Shown in pieces: positions 8,382 to 17,015 of a DNA stretch of 64,000 bases. The stretch comes from Rhodoferax lacus. Lineage in GTDB: Bacteria; Pseudomonadota; Gammaproteobacteria; Burkholderiales; Burkholderiaceae_C. Numbering within the stretch: the stretch's first letter is position 1; each line of letters opens with the position of its first letter. The notes beneath the pieces were generated by a model. That model saw only the letters and a program-made list of their open reading frames with translations, was not told where the DNA came from and ran no database searches. A program made the position numbers and the translations under genes. The stretch is from contig NZ_QFZK01000003.1 in NCBI RefSeq assembly GCF_003415675.1, positions 310,001-374,000 on the forward strand. Reading direction: 5' to 3'.

Positions 8382-9641
8382 TCAATTTAAAACCGGTTTT
8401 CCTTCGTCGTTGAATTTTCCGGTGAAACTCTGTCCATTGGGCGCGGTTACTTTTCCGCACACGGGGCGAATGTCCAGATAGGCGGCAGTGCCGGCGCTCA
8501 CGCTGGCTCCGATACTTTTCATCGATGCTTTGCCGCCGCCTGGGCAGGCACCCACTGATCCGTCGAACTCCATGCCGTCAGGGGATTTGAAGTAGTAGAC
8601 GTATCCATTTGAAAGACTCCCCATGCCTTTGGCACCGCGGCCTGCGTTTTCGGTCATTACGTATTGGAATTTCTTGCCGTCCAGGGTGTGGGTCGTGAGG
8701 TATCGGTTATCCACAGATGCTCCTGTCGGCTTGTAGAGCAGGAGGTCCAAACGGCAATTGTCCAAGCCCACGCAGCTCACATTGAAATAGCCGTTGATTG
8801 CCTCTGCCCCTTGGGACACGGAGTTTACGGTCTGACCCAGTTTGCCTTTGGGCTCAAATTTCTCTTCCTCATAGTCGCCAAGAAAGCCCTTGATGGACAA
8901 GTTGCGCCCGATCTCGACCGAATCTGCATTTCCCTTGTAGCGTGCCACCATCTTCGCCCGCGCACCCTCACCTTTTCGATAGGTAATGGAAAGGGTGGGG
9001 ACGTCCGCCACAATCATGACGTCTTTGTCTCTACGGGCACTCAAGGGGTCTCTTTGTTGGTCATAGAGTTGGATGCGCAGCTTGCCGTCAAAGGGCGTTA
9101 TCGTGAAGTTCAAACTCTCGCTGCCGTACGCATTGACGTCTGGCTTGCTCAGGTTGCAGGCGATGGCTTTGGCGACAAGTTCGCCTTTTGCGAAATGGAT
9201 CGTGCAAAACGTATTCCGTCCCATTTGCGCCGCACAGTTGCTCAGGCCCCATTCCGTATTGCTTGGGCACTCCGTTTTGTTGGACGGAGCATTGCCACTG
9301 ACCTCGGCAATACGCGGATTCTTGAGCAGCAAGGCATCCCAGTTCGCAATCTCGCTACTGGCCGACTTGTTCAGCTCGGACAAAAAGGTGGAGCTTCCCA
9401 GATAGAAGTCATGCTTCCCGTCCGGCAGGCCGTCCAGAAACTGGCCCTTGACGAACATATTGAAAAACAGTGCGCCGCCGGTTCCCGTGAGTACGCCATT
9501 GGCATCACATTTGCCAAAAACAGGCTTCCAGTCACCCACCGGTTTGCAGCCCGGCAAGACGAGGTCGTAGGCATGCCCCGCTCCGGGAAGTGCCATCAAC
9601 ACGGCAATCAATACGCCAAGCCAATACCTTGCAAATTTCAT
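8382..9641 (-). CDS. Exported protein of unknown function
   Basis: I do not recognise this 419-aa protein. It has a Sec signal peptide (MKFARYWLGVLIAVLMALPG, cleavage near AGHA-YD), so it is probably periplasmic or secreted. It contains several Cys residues that could form disulfides. The start at the second ATG of the frame is supported by GGAAAG upstream and by an ATGA overlap with the stop of the preceding gene, so the two are translationally coupled. The start of the mature part (PGCKPVGDWKPVFGKCDANG) loosely echoes the Cys/Gly spacing of its partner. The mature body is Gly/Lys/Asn-rich and its base composition is slightly less GC-rich than the neighbours. Confidence 0.7.
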   Translation of the reverse strand: MKFARYWLGVLIAVLMALPGAGHAYDLVLPGCKPVGDWKPVFGKCDANGVLTGTGGALFFNMFVKGQFLDGLPDGKHDFYLGSSTFLSELNKSASSEIANWDALLLKNPRIAEVSGNAPSNKTECPSNTEWGLSNCAAQMGRNTFCTIHFAKGELVAKAIACNLSKPDVNAYGSESLNFTITPFDGKLRIQLYDQQRDPLSARRDKDVMIVADVPTLSITYRKGEGARAKMVARYKGNADSVEIGRNLSIKGFLGDYEEEKFEPKGKLGQTVNSVSQGAEAINGYFNVSCVGLDNCRLDLLLYKPTGASVDNRYLTTHTLDGKKFQYVMTENAGRGAKGMGSLSNGYVYYFKSPDGMEFDGSVGACPGGGKASMKSIGASVSAGTAAYLDIRPVCGKVTAPNGQSFTGKFNDEGKPVLN

Positions 9642-10642
9642 TCGGTTCTTTCCAGTAAATCGATGCATGACAACTCCAACATCTGTCCGTAAGCCAGGGA
9701 GTTACCCGAGTCGGTCCCTTCGATGGTGACGGCGCTTCTTGCAGCATTGAGGTAGCGCACCACATAGCGATCCGGCGTACCCAGAAAGCCTCCGCGGTTG
9801 TAGCGCGCTACGTAACCAGGGTAGAAACCGTTGCAAGCTGTCTTGATACGGCTTTGGCGATAGGCCAGTCGCTGCTCCTCCTCCTGTGCGCGCCGCTTGG
9901 CGTATTCGGCGTCCTCCCGTGCACGCTTGTCCCGGGCCAACTGCTCCTGTCTTTCGAAGTTTGACCGCAGTGTTTTGACTTGTTCCGCTTGCTCCGCGGT
10001 CAATTGCCCCTGCCAGTCCTGCAACATCCGGGCCGCCAAAGCGGATTCCTGCTGATTGCTCACCGTTGCGTAGGCACGGGCAAAGCCATTCTGTTTGGCG
10101 GACTCTTGTTTCAACCTGGCCTGTGCCAGATCGTCGTTCTGGGCGGTGGTCTGGTATTGCCCGATGAACCGGGTTGCCAGCTTGTAGACGGCCGAGTCCT
10201 GCGGGCCAGGCAACAGGTTCTGGAATTCATCTCCGACTAGAAAAATGGAATGAAACGACGCGATGTACTGGGCCTTATCCAGGAAGCGCGCCAGGTCGGG
10301 ATCGTTGGGCTGGTAGGGCTCCGTCTTGTAGAGCTTGCCGTTGTTCAGCCGCGCAGAGAGCAGCTTGGTGTTCTCAAAGTAAACACCTCTGCCATGGGGA
10401 ATGCGGTTGGCGCAATTGCCCACGTAGATTTTGTTGTGCGCTTCCAGCTTGGCAACACAACCCGACTCCACATCTTCCATCCAAGTCCAGCCCACGGACG
10501 CGGGTTCTGAAAACGTGATGGCCGATGCTGCAAAGGGAATGGCTGCAAACGTGGCCATTGCACTGGCAACAAGCCTGGAAAAGACGGTGGGTCGAGACCC
10601 GCGAGCGCCCGCCAAGGGGGCAATCAATCTGATTCTTTTCAT
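9638..10642 (-). CDS. Exported coiled-coil protein with an N-terminal MORN-like segment
   Basis: This 334-aa protein of unknown function has a signal peptide ending near AASAIT. Residues about 50-90 (CVAKLEAHNKIYVGNCANRIPHGRGVYFE) resemble a MORN repeat (Y-x-G-x...P-H-G-x-G-x-Y). A charged Gln/Ala/Arg/Glu-rich stretch (about 170-265, e.g. QEQLARDKRAREDAEYAKRR) is predicted by eye to be a coiled coil. A short C-terminal domain with two Cys follows. Its TGA overlaps the ATG of the next exported gene, forming a two-gene unit. Confidence 0.72.
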   Translation of the reverse strand: MKRIRLIAPLAGARGSRPTVFSRLVASAMATFAAIPFAASAITFSEPASVGWTWMEDVESGCVAKLEAHNKIYVGNCANRIPHGRGVYFENTKLLSARLNNGKLYKTEPYQPNDPDLARFLDKAQYIASFHSIFLVGDEFQNLLPGPQDSAVYKLATRFIGQYQTTAQNDDLAQARLKQESAKQNGFARAYATVSNQQESALAARMLQDWQGQLTAEQAEQVKTLRSNFERQEQLARDKRAREDAEYAKRRAQEEEQRLAYRQSRIKTACNGFYPGYVARYNRGGFLGTPDRYVVRYLNAARSAVTIEGTDSGNSLAYGQMLELSCIDLLERTE

Positions 10643-10854
10643 TTTTGGTATCTGCTATTGGGTAGCAGTCTACAGGCAAGCCGATGCTGCTTCAGGGGAG
10701 CGGCAACGCTTCGCAATGCTGTGAAGAGCGTGTTGGGTGTGGCTATGGCTGCCAGGCGGCATTCCCGCCAAGCCGCGCCATCAGGCTGGTGCGCAGGCTG
10801 GAAGAGATTCGAGAGCGGGCAGTGGCTTGGGCCCTGCCAGAAGCAGCCCCTCCA

Positions 10855-11076
10855 TCAGCTAACCGCAACATCCCCGCAAAGTTGTTCCAGTTGCCGGGGC
10901 CCCAGCGTGGTGATGTCATGCGTCAGAAAGACACTGCCGTACTTGCCCATCAACTGCACAAAACCGCCCGGCAGCGCGATGATTTTTACGCCGCAGGCGA
11001 TGAGGTGCTTGGTCAGGTCGATTGCTATGTTTTTCGTGGCCATCTTGTTCTTTGGTTTTGCGTTGGATGGCTTCAT
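10855..11076 (-). CDS. Small hypothetical protein
   Basis: This short frame of 73 codons encodes MKPSNAKPKNKMATKN followed by a compact sequence with IALPGGFVQLMGKYGSVFLT. Codon choice (ATC, CTG, GGC rich) looks like a real gene, but there is no strong Shine-Dalgarno and no family I can name. A second ATG at 11043 is an alternative start. The DNA between it and the next gene (10643-10854) shows nothing I can support. Confidence 0.4.
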   Translation of the reverse strand: MKPSNAKPKNKMATKNIAIDLTKHLIACGVKIIALPGGFVQLMGKYGSVFLTHDITTLGPRQLEQLCGDVAVS

Positions 11077-11140
11077 TATTCGGGGTGGATGTGACAACTT
11101 GACGCTGTCTTTGTAAAGCGCATGGCCCGCGTGTGCCCCA

Positions 11141-11182
11141 AAGAGAAAGGGCTCACTGCCAAATAAATAGCAGTGAGCCCTT
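11141..11182 (-). terminator. Intrinsic terminator of tRNA-Thr
   Basis: A 13-bp perfect inverted repeat (AAGGGCTCACTGC/GCAGTGAGCCCTT) with a 10-nt A/T-rich loop is followed on the minus strand by a T-rich tail (TTTCTCTTT). It lies just downstream of the tRNA-Thr gene. Confidence 0.85.
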
Positions 11183-11190
11183 GTGTCTGA

Positions 11191-11266
11191 TGGTGCCGCT
11201 TGACGGAATCGAACTGTCGACCTTCTCCTTACGAAGGAGCTGCTCTACCAACTGAGCTAAAGCGGC
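11191..11266 (-). tRNA. tRNA-Thr (anticodon CGT)
   Basis: A 76-nt cloverleaf including encoded CCA. The acceptor stem is GCCGCTT/AAGCGGC, the D arm is GCTC-AGTTGGTA-GAGC, and the anticodon loop TTCGTAA holds CGT, which reads ACG. The T loop is TTCGATT. The anticodon stem ends in a G-A mismatch and the T stem has one A-C mismatch, but all landmarks are present. It lies downstream of fbp on the same strand and has its own terminator. Confidence 0.95.
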
Positions 11267-11279
11267 ACTAAGCCAGCGA

Positions 11280-12290
11280 TTATACCGGCGTGAAATAACT
11301 GGCTGCGCGCTCCACCTCGTTCTTGGAACCCAGGATCACGCTGACGCGTTCGTGCAGTTGCTTGGGCTGCAGGTCCAGGATGCGCTCGCGTCCGGTGCTG
11401 GCGGCACCACCGGCCTGCTCGACGATCCAGCCCATGGGGTTGGCTTCGTACATCAGGCGCAGCTTGCCGGGCTTGTTGGGTTCGCGCTTGTCCCAGGGGT
11501 ACAGGAACACGCCGCCGCGGGTCAGGATGCGGTGCACGTCGGCCACCATGCTGGCAATCCAGCGCATGTTGAAGTCCTTGCCGCGCGGGCCCTCTTTGCC
11601 TTGCAGGCATTCGTCGATGTAGCGCTTCACCGGCTCGTCCCAGTGCCGCATATTGCTCATGTTGATGGCAAATTCCTTGGTGTCTTCCGGAATGCTCAGG
11701 TCACGCTGGGTCAGCACAAACGAACCCTGCTCGCGGTCCAGGGTGAACAATGACACACCGTTGCCCACGGTCAGCACCAGGGTGGTTTGCGGGCCGTAAA
11801 TGCAGTAGCCCGCGGCCACCTGCTTGGCGCCGGCCTGCAGGAAGTCCTGCTCGGACACGCCCGCACCTTCGGGCTTCTTGAGCACGCTGAAGATGGTGCC
11901 GATGCTCACGTTCACGTCGATGTTGCTGGAGCCGTCCAGGGGATCAAACAGCAACAGGTATTCGCCCTGCGGGTAACGGTTGGGCACCACGTGGATGCCT
12001 TCCATTTCCTCGCTGGCCATGGCCGCCAGGTGGCCGCCCCACTCGTTGGCTTCGATCAGCACGTCGTTGGCGATGATGTCGAGCTTCTTCTGGATCTCGC
12101 CCTGGATGTTTTCGCTGGAGGCCTCGGACACGCCCAGCACGCCCCCCAGGGCGCCCTTGTTGACGGCCAGGCTGATGCTCTTGCAGGCGCGCGCCACCAC
12201 CTCCAGCAGCAGGCGCAGCTGCGCGGGGATGGCGCCGTCCTTGCGTTGTTCTTCGACGAGGTAGCGGGTGAGTGAAATTTTGGGTGACAT
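11280..12290 (-). CDS. fbp: Fructose-1,6-bisphosphatase class I
   Basis: This enzyme hydrolyses fructose-1,6-bisphosphate to fructose-6-phosphate in gluconeogenesis (and in the Calvin cycle where present). The 336-aa protein contains the class I active-site signature [20 protein letters not shown] (residues about 110-130), metal-binding acidic residues, and substrate-binding [10 protein letters not shown] and [21 protein letters not shown]. The length fits the family. The start codon is preceded by GGGAATTTC. It lies downstream of pepN on the same strand, separated by a repeat-bearing gap. Confidence 0.96.
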   Translation of the reverse strand: MSPKISLTRYLVEEQRKDGAIPAQLRLLLEVVARACKSISLAVNKGALGGVLGVSEASSENIQGEIQKKLDIIANDVLIEANEWGGHLAAMASEEMEGIHVVPNRYPQGEYLLLFDPLDGSSNIDVNVSIGTIFSVLKKPEGAGVSEQDFLQAGAKQVAAGYCIYGPQTTLVLTVGNGVSLFTLDREQGSFVLTQRDLSIPEDTKEFAINMSNMRHWDEPVKRYIDECLQGKEGPRGKDFNMRWIASMVADVHRILTRGGVFLYPWDKREPNKPGKLRLMYEANPMGWIVEQAGGAASTGRERILDLQPKQLHERVSVILGSKNEVERAASYFTPV

Positions 12291-12318
12291 GAAATTCCCT
12301 TAAGTTAGATAGGTTTTG

Positions 12319-12424
12319 CCGCCGGGCCGCCCCAAGGCTTCTGGACCGCTTGGCGGCCAGCGCCGAACGGCAAAACGCGCCCCCTTGGGGGGCAGCGTAG
12401 TACGCGAAGCGACAAGCGTGGGGG
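12319..12424 (-). repeat. Intergenic repeat, copy A (between pepN and fbp)
   Basis: Read on the minus strand, this begins CCCCCACGCTTGTC and GCTGCCCCCCAAGGGGG (with a C6/G5 inner palindrome) and ends with a 19-nt block CCTTGGGGCGGCCCGGCGG. The same blocks in the same order occur on the plus strand at 15783-15854. Copy A has a longer middle (106 bp versus 72 bp). It matches my recollection of a dispersed palindromic repeat of Comamonadaceae intergenic regions; that family assignment is not tested. Confidence 0.7.
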
Positions 12425-12426
12425 CA

Positions 12427-15123
12427 TTAATCCGCCAATGCGCGCTCGACTACTTCGCGCACATCGTTGCTGAGGTCGGGCTTGGCGGCCACGCGTTTGA
12501 GGGCTTCGCAGGCGGCGCTGCGGTAGGGCTCGGCCAGCCGCTTCCAACGGTCCATGGCGCGGGCCAGGCGGGCGGCTACTTGCGGGTTGAAGCTGTCTAG
12601 CTCCATCACGCGCTCGCTCCAGAACACATAGCCTGCGGCGTCCGCCCGGTGGAAGCCGCCGGGGTTGCCGCTGCAGTAGCTGAAGATCACGCTGCGCGCG
12701 CGGTTGGGGTTGCGCAGGTTGAAGTCCGGATGGGCCAGAAGCTGGCGCACGGCGGGCAGCACATTGCCGCCGCGGTCGGGCGCACCGGCCTGCAGCGCAA
12801 ACCATTTGTCCAGCACCAGGGCCTCGTCTTTGAACAGGCTGTGAAAGCGCGCCAGCGCCGGGGCTGCCAGTTCGTGGCCGCTGCCCACCAGGGCCTGCAG
12901 GGCGTTGAAGCGGTCGGTCATGTTGCCAGCATCCTTGAAGCGCTGCAGCGTCTTGCCGGGCCACAGTGCATCACCCGATGCCACGGCGGCCAGGCACAGG
13001 AAGTTCAGTGCCATGCCGGCCAGTGCGCGGCGGCCACTACTGAGCGGGTCCGGGCTGTAGGCGCCGTTGTCCTGGTGGTCGGCAAAGGTTTGCTCCCAGT
13101 CGGCATGCAGTTCGCTGGCCAGTTGCAAGCGCATGCTTTCACGGACAGTGTGGATGCGTTGCGGCTCCACCAGCGTGATCTGCTCGGCTATATAGGTCTC
13201 GGAGGGCAGGGTGAGCACCAGCTCCTTGAAGGCCGCATCCAGCGTGGGGTGGCGCAGCACGGCGCGCATGGCCTCTACATAGGCGGCATTCAGCACCGGG
13301 CCGTTTGTGCCCGAAGCCAGGGCGGCAGTGGCGCTGCGCAGGGCCAGGCGCTGCCCGGCTTCCCAGCGGTTGAAGGCATCCGTGTCGTGGGCCAGCAGGG
13401 TGAGCAGTTGCGCGTCGCTGTAGTCAAAGTCCAGCACCACCGGGGCCGAGAAGCCGCGCAGGATGGAGGGCACGGGCTCCTCAGCCACGTTGTCGAAGGT
13501 GATGGACTGGCTCTGTTCAGTCAGCACAAACAGATGGTTTTCGCCGGCGCTGCCTGTGCCATGCAGGGGCAGGGCGGCACCACTGGCAGCACCCACCAGC
13601 CCCAGGCTGAGGGGGATGACAAAGGGCTGCTTCTCGCTCTGGCCCGGTGTGGCCGCACAGCTCTGGCTGAGGTGCAGGGTGTAGGTTTGGGCGTCAGCGT
13701 TGTACTCGCCACGCGCGGCCACGCGCGGTGTGCCGGCCTGGCTGTACCAGCGCTTGAACTGCGGCAGCAGAGTGGCCAGGGGCGACTCGGGGTTGGCGTC
13801 GGCAATGGACTGGGCAAAGTCGTCGCAGGTGACGGCCTGGCCATCAAAGCGCGCGAAGTACAGCTTCATGCCACGTGCAAAGCCTGCACGACCGGTCAGG
13901 GTCTGCATCATGCGCACAACTTCGGCGCCTTTTTCGTAGATCGTGACGGTGTAGAAGTTGTTGATCTCGATGTAGCTGTCGGGCCGCACCGGGTGGGCCA
14001 TGGGGCCTGCGTCTTCGGGGAACTGCGCGGTGCGCAGCACGCGCACGTCTTCGATGCGCTTGACGGCGCGGGCACTGGCTTCAGCGCACAGGTCCTGGCT
14101 GAATTCCTGGTCGCGGAAAACCGTCAGGCCTTCCTTGAGCGAGAGCTGGAACCAGTCGCGGCAGGTGATGCGGTTGCCGGTCCAGTTGTGGAAGTACTCG
14201 TGGCCCACCACGCTCTCGATGTTGCTGTAGTCCACATCGGTGGCGGTGGCCTGGTTGGCCAGCACGTACTTGGTGTTGAAGATGTTCAGGCCCTTGTTCT
14301 CCATGGCGCCCATGTTGAAGTCGCTGGTGGCCACGATCATGAAGCGCTCCAGGTCCAAAGGCAGGCCAAAGCGGGCCTCGTCCCAGGCCACAGAGGCCAT
14401 GAGCGAATTCATGGCGTGCTCGGTCTTGTCCATGTCGCCGGGGCGCACATAGACCTGTAGCAAATGGTCGTGTCCGGCGCGCGAGGTGATGCGCTGCTCG
14501 CGGCACACCAGCTGCCCGGCCACCAGGGCGAATAAATAACAGGGTTTTTTGTGCGGGTCCACCCACTTGGCAAAGTGGCGGCCGTCCTCCAACTCGCCTT
14601 GCTCCACCAGGTTGCCGTTGGAGAGCAGCACCGGGAACTTGGCCTTGTCGGCACGCAGGGTGACGGTGTAGCTGGCCATCACATCCGGGCGGTCCAGGAA
14701 GTAGGTGATGCGCCTGAAGCCCTCGGCCTCGCACTGGGTGAAGAAGGAGTCGTTGCTGACGTACAGGCCCATCAGCTTGGTGTTCTTGGAAGGCAGGCAG
14801 GTGGTGAAGATTTCCAGCGCGAAGGGCTCAGTGCCTTCGGGCAGGTTTTCCAGCACCAGTTTGTCGCCGTCCATCTTGAAGGAGGTGCCCGCGCCGTTGA
14901 CCAGCACGCGCGCCAGGTTGAGCTCTTCGCCGTCCAGGCGCAGGGCTTGCGCGGGCACGTCGGGGTTGCGGCGCAGCGTCATTTTGTTGAGCACGCGGGT
15001 CTTGGCTGGGTCCAGGTCGAAGCACAGGTCCACCGTGTCAATCCAGAAGGCCGGTGCGCTGTAGGCTTCGCGCTGAATGGCCACGGGCGCGTTGGCCCCG
15101 TCGCCCTTAAAGCTTTGCAACAT
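12427..15123 (-). CDS. pepN: Aminopeptidase N (M1 zinc metallopeptidase)
   Basis: This cytoplasmic aminopeptidase removes N-terminal residues from peptides. The 898-aa protein has the M1 hallmarks: the exopeptidase motif GAMENKGLNIF, the zinc site HEYFH within VVGHEYFHNWTGNRIT, and the third zinc-ligand Glu in LKEGLTVFRDQEF. Length is close to the ~870 aa of E. coli PepN, with the extended C-terminal helical domain present. The first 17 bases overlap the end of the upstream HAD gene, suggesting co-transcription. Confidence 0.96.
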   Translation of the reverse strand: MLQSFKGDGANAPVAIQREAYSAPAFWIDTVDLCFDLDPAKTRVLNKMTLRRNPDVPAQALRLDGEELNLARVLVNGAGTSFKMDGDKLVLENLPEGTEPFALEIFTTCLPSKNTKLMGLYVSNDSFFTQCEAEGFRRITYFLDRPDVMASYTVTLRADKAKFPVLLSNGNLVEQGELEDGRHFAKWVDPHKKPCYLFALVAGQLVCREQRITSRAGHDHLLQVYVRPGDMDKTEHAMNSLMASVAWDEARFGLPLDLERFMIVATSDFNMGAMENKGLNIFNTKYVLANQATATDVDYSNIESVVGHEYFHNWTGNRITCRDWFQLSLKEGLTVFRDQEFSQDLCAEASARAVKRIEDVRVLRTAQFPEDAGPMAHPVRPDSYIEINNFYTVTIYEKGAEVVRMMQTLTGRAGFARGMKLYFARFDGQAVTCDDFAQSIADANPESPLATLLPQFKRWYSQAGTPRVAARGEYNADAQTYTLHLSQSCAATPGQSEKQPFVIPLSLGLVGAASGAALPLHGTGSAGENHLFVLTEQSQSITFDNVAEEPVPSILRGFSAPVVLDFDYSDAQLLTLLAHDTDAFNRWEAGQRLALRSATAALASGTNGPVLNAAYVEAMRAVLRHPTLDAAFKELVLTLPSETYIAEQITLVEPQRIHTVRESMRLQLASELHADWEQTFADHQDNGAYSPDPLSSGRRALAGMALNFLCLAAVASGDALWPGKTLQRFKDAGNMTDRFNALQALVGSGHELAAPALARFHSLFKDEALVLDKWFALQAGAPDRGGNVLPAVRQLLAHPDFNLRNPNRARSVIFSYCSGNPGGFHRADAAGYVFWSERVMELDSFNPQVAARLARAMDRWKRLAEPYRSAACEALKRVAAKPDLSNDVREVVERALAD

Positions 15124-15778
15124 GGTGTCTCTCCAGGAAATTGTTATCGGTCAGTTCGGTGAAATTGCGGGCATAGGCCAGCACGTGGGGGCCAGCCAAA
15201 TCCTCGGCGCTGTGGCCGCTGCCAATGCCCACGGCATGCATGCCGGCGCGGCGTGCGGCCTCAATGCCCAGCGGGGCGTCTTCAAACACAATGCAGTGGG
15301 CCGGTGCCACGCCCAGGCGGCGCGCCACTTCCAGAAAGATGGCCGGTTCGGGCTTGCCCGGCAGGCCTTCGTCGCCACCCACGGCCACCGTGGGCAGGGG
15401 GCGCAGCTTCAGGTTGGCGTAGGCAAAGGCGATGTTGTGCTTGTCCCCGGCTGTGCCCACACCGATGTGCAGGCCGCGTGCGCGGGCGGCTTCGGCAAAG
15501 GCGCTGAAGCCCTGTACCTCGGCAAACTTGGGCGCAAACAGCTCGCGGTAAATGGTTTCTTTTTCGTGCACATAGGCCAGGGCCTCGGCATCGGCCATGT
15601 CGCGCTCAAACAGGATGCGGATGCACTCCAGCCCGGTGCGCCCGGTGGTGCGGCGCATCAGCTCGGGCAGGTCAATGCGGATGCCGTGGCGCTGGCCCAG
15701 CACCAGCCAGCTTTCGGCATGCGAGGGCATGGAGTCGACCATGGTGCCGTCCATGTCGAAGATCAAGGCCTGGATCAT
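15107..15778 (-). CDS. HAD-superfamily phosphatase (beta-phosphoglucomutase-like)
   Basis: This 223-aa cytoplasmic hydrolase has the HAD motifs in order: DMDGTMVDS (nucleophile Asp near residue 8), a helical cap (about 15-85), GTAGDKHN (motif II Thr), GKPEPAIF (motif III Lys) and VFEDAPLGIEAARRAG (motif IV acids). Family members dephosphorylate sugar phosphates or isomerise beta-phosphoglucose; the substrate here is not evident. Its end overlaps the pepN start by 17 bp, and copy B of the intergenic repeat lies between it and prfB. Confidence 0.88.
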   Translation of the reverse strand: MIQALIFDMDGTMVDSMPSHAESWLVLGQRHGIRIDLPELMRRTTGRTGLECIRILFERDMADAEALAYVHEKETIYRELFAPKFAEVQGFSAFAEAARARGLHIGVGTAGDKHNIAFAYANLKLRPLPTVAVGGDEGLPGKPEPAIFLEVARRLGVAPAHCIVFEDAPLGIEAARRAGMHAVGIGSGHSAEDLAGPHVLAYARNFTELTDNNFLERHHVAKL

Positions 15779-15782
15779 GTGG

Positions 15783-15854
15783 CCCCCACGCTTGTCACTG
15801 CGTGTACTGCGCTGCCCCCCAAGGGGGCCCTCGCACCTTGGGGCGGCCCGGCGG
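15783..15854 (+). repeat. Intergenic repeat, copy B (between prfB and the HAD gene)
   Basis: This is the shorter copy of the element also found at 12319-12424, in inverted orientation relative to it. Conserved blocks are CCCCCACGCTTGTC, GTACT-GCGCTGCCCCCCAAGGGGG and CCTTGGGGCGGCCCGGCGG. The C6AAG5 core can fold into a hairpin. Confidence 0.7.
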
Positions 15855-15875
15855 TGCTCGATCGTTCGCTCATGG

Positions 15876-16980
15876 CTACACCCCTTGCTTCAGCGAGGCT
15901 TCAATGAACACATCCAGGTCCCCATCCAGCACCTTTTGCGTGGCTGAGACTTCGACGTTGGTGCGCAGGTCCTTGATGCGGCTGTTGTCCAGCACGTAAG
16001 AGCGGATCTGGTGGCCCCAGCCCACGTCGGTCTTGGTGTCTTCGAGCTTTTGCTGCTCGGCCTGGCGCTTGCGCATCTCGAAGTCGTACAGGCGCGAGCG
16101 CAGGCGCTTCCAGGCCACGTCGCGGTTGCTGTGCTGGCTGCGTCCGTCCTGGCACTGCACCACGATGTTGGTGGGGATGTGGGTCAGGCGCACGGCCGAG
16201 TCGGTCTTGTTGATGTGCTGGCCACCGGCGCCGCTGGCGCGGAAGGTGTCCACACGCACATCGGCCGGGTTGATGTCGATCTCGATCGTGTCGTCAATCT
16301 CGGGGTACACAAACACGCTGGCAAAGCTGGTGTGGCGGCCACCCGATGAGTCAAAGGGCGACTTGCGCACCAGGCGGTGCACGCCGGTCTCGGTGCGCAG
16401 CAGGCCAAAGGCGTATTCGCCCTCGATCTTGATGGTGGCACCCTTGATGCCGGCGGTGTCGCCATCGGTCAGGTCTTCCACGGTGGCGGTAAAGCCCTTG
16501 CGCTCGGCGTATTTGAGGTACTGGCGCAGCAGCATGCTGGCCCAGTCGCAGGCCTCGGTACCACCGGCGCCAGCCTGGATGTCCAGGAAGCAGGGCAGGG
16601 GATCTGCGGGGTTGTTGAACATGCGGCGGAATTCCAGGCCCTGGATGATTTCCGCGAGCTTGGCGGTCTCGCCCTCGATAGTGATCAGGCCGGCCTCGTC
16701 GCCATCTTCCTTGCTCATCTCAAAAAGCTCGGTGTTGTCAGACAGCTCGCTGTCCAGCTGGTCCAGCGTGACCACCACGCCGTCGAGCATCTTCTTTTCC
16801 TTGCCCAGCTCCTGGGCGCGCTTGGGGTCGTTCCAGACGCTGGGGTCTTCTAGAGAGGCGTTGACAGTGCGCAGGCGTTCGGATTTGGCATCGTAGTCAA
16901 AGATACCCCCGGAGCTCGGAGGCCCGGGAGCTGAGGTTGGCCAGCGTGGTGCCAATGAGGTTGATGCGTTCTGCTTCCAT
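15876..16980 (-). CDS. prfB: Peptide chain release factor 2, expressed by programmed +1 frameshift
   Basis: RF2 recognises UAA and UGA and triggers peptide release. Translation starts at 16980 ([10 protein letters not shown]) and meets an in-frame TGA at 16899-16897 after 27 codons. At CTT-TGA-C the ribosome must slip +1 to continue with DYDAKSERL in the frame ending at 15876, giving 367 aa. The slip site GGGGGTATCTTTGAC is the classical one, including the upstream Shine-Dalgarno-like G run. Later motifs are SPF ([10 protein letters not shown], stop-codon reading) and GGQ ([11 protein letters not shown], peptidyl-tRNA hydrolysis). RF2 level thus regulates its own synthesis. This is not a broken gene. 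Confidence 0.97.
16896..16910 (-). promoter_or_regulatory. prfB programmed +1 frameshift site
   Basis: Minus-strand GGGGGTATCTTTGAC contains an internal Shine-Dalgarno-like G run, slippery CTT, the in-frame TGA stop and a following C that weakens termination. This matches the autoregulatory site known from E. coli prfB. Confidence 0.95.
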
Positions 16981-17015
16981 GATCGGGTTCCTAAAGATTA
17001 TTCTGGGTTAATTGG

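Noticed and set aside
12649-14460. 603-codon plus-strand frame opposite pepN
   Set aside because: It is fully antisense to a clear aminopeptidase N gene, is His/Gly/Val-rich low-complexity protein and has no motif; it is a GC-skew shadow.
12319-15854. The two similar intergenic elements as a CRISPR array or insertion sequence ends
   Set aside because: Only two copies, in opposite orientation and 3.4 kb apart, with normal chromosomal genes between and no transposase, Cas gene or regular spacers.
16896-16980. prfB as a frameshifted pseudogene
   Set aside because: The stop lies exactly in the known RF2 slip site and the downstream frame is intact, so this is programmed recoding.
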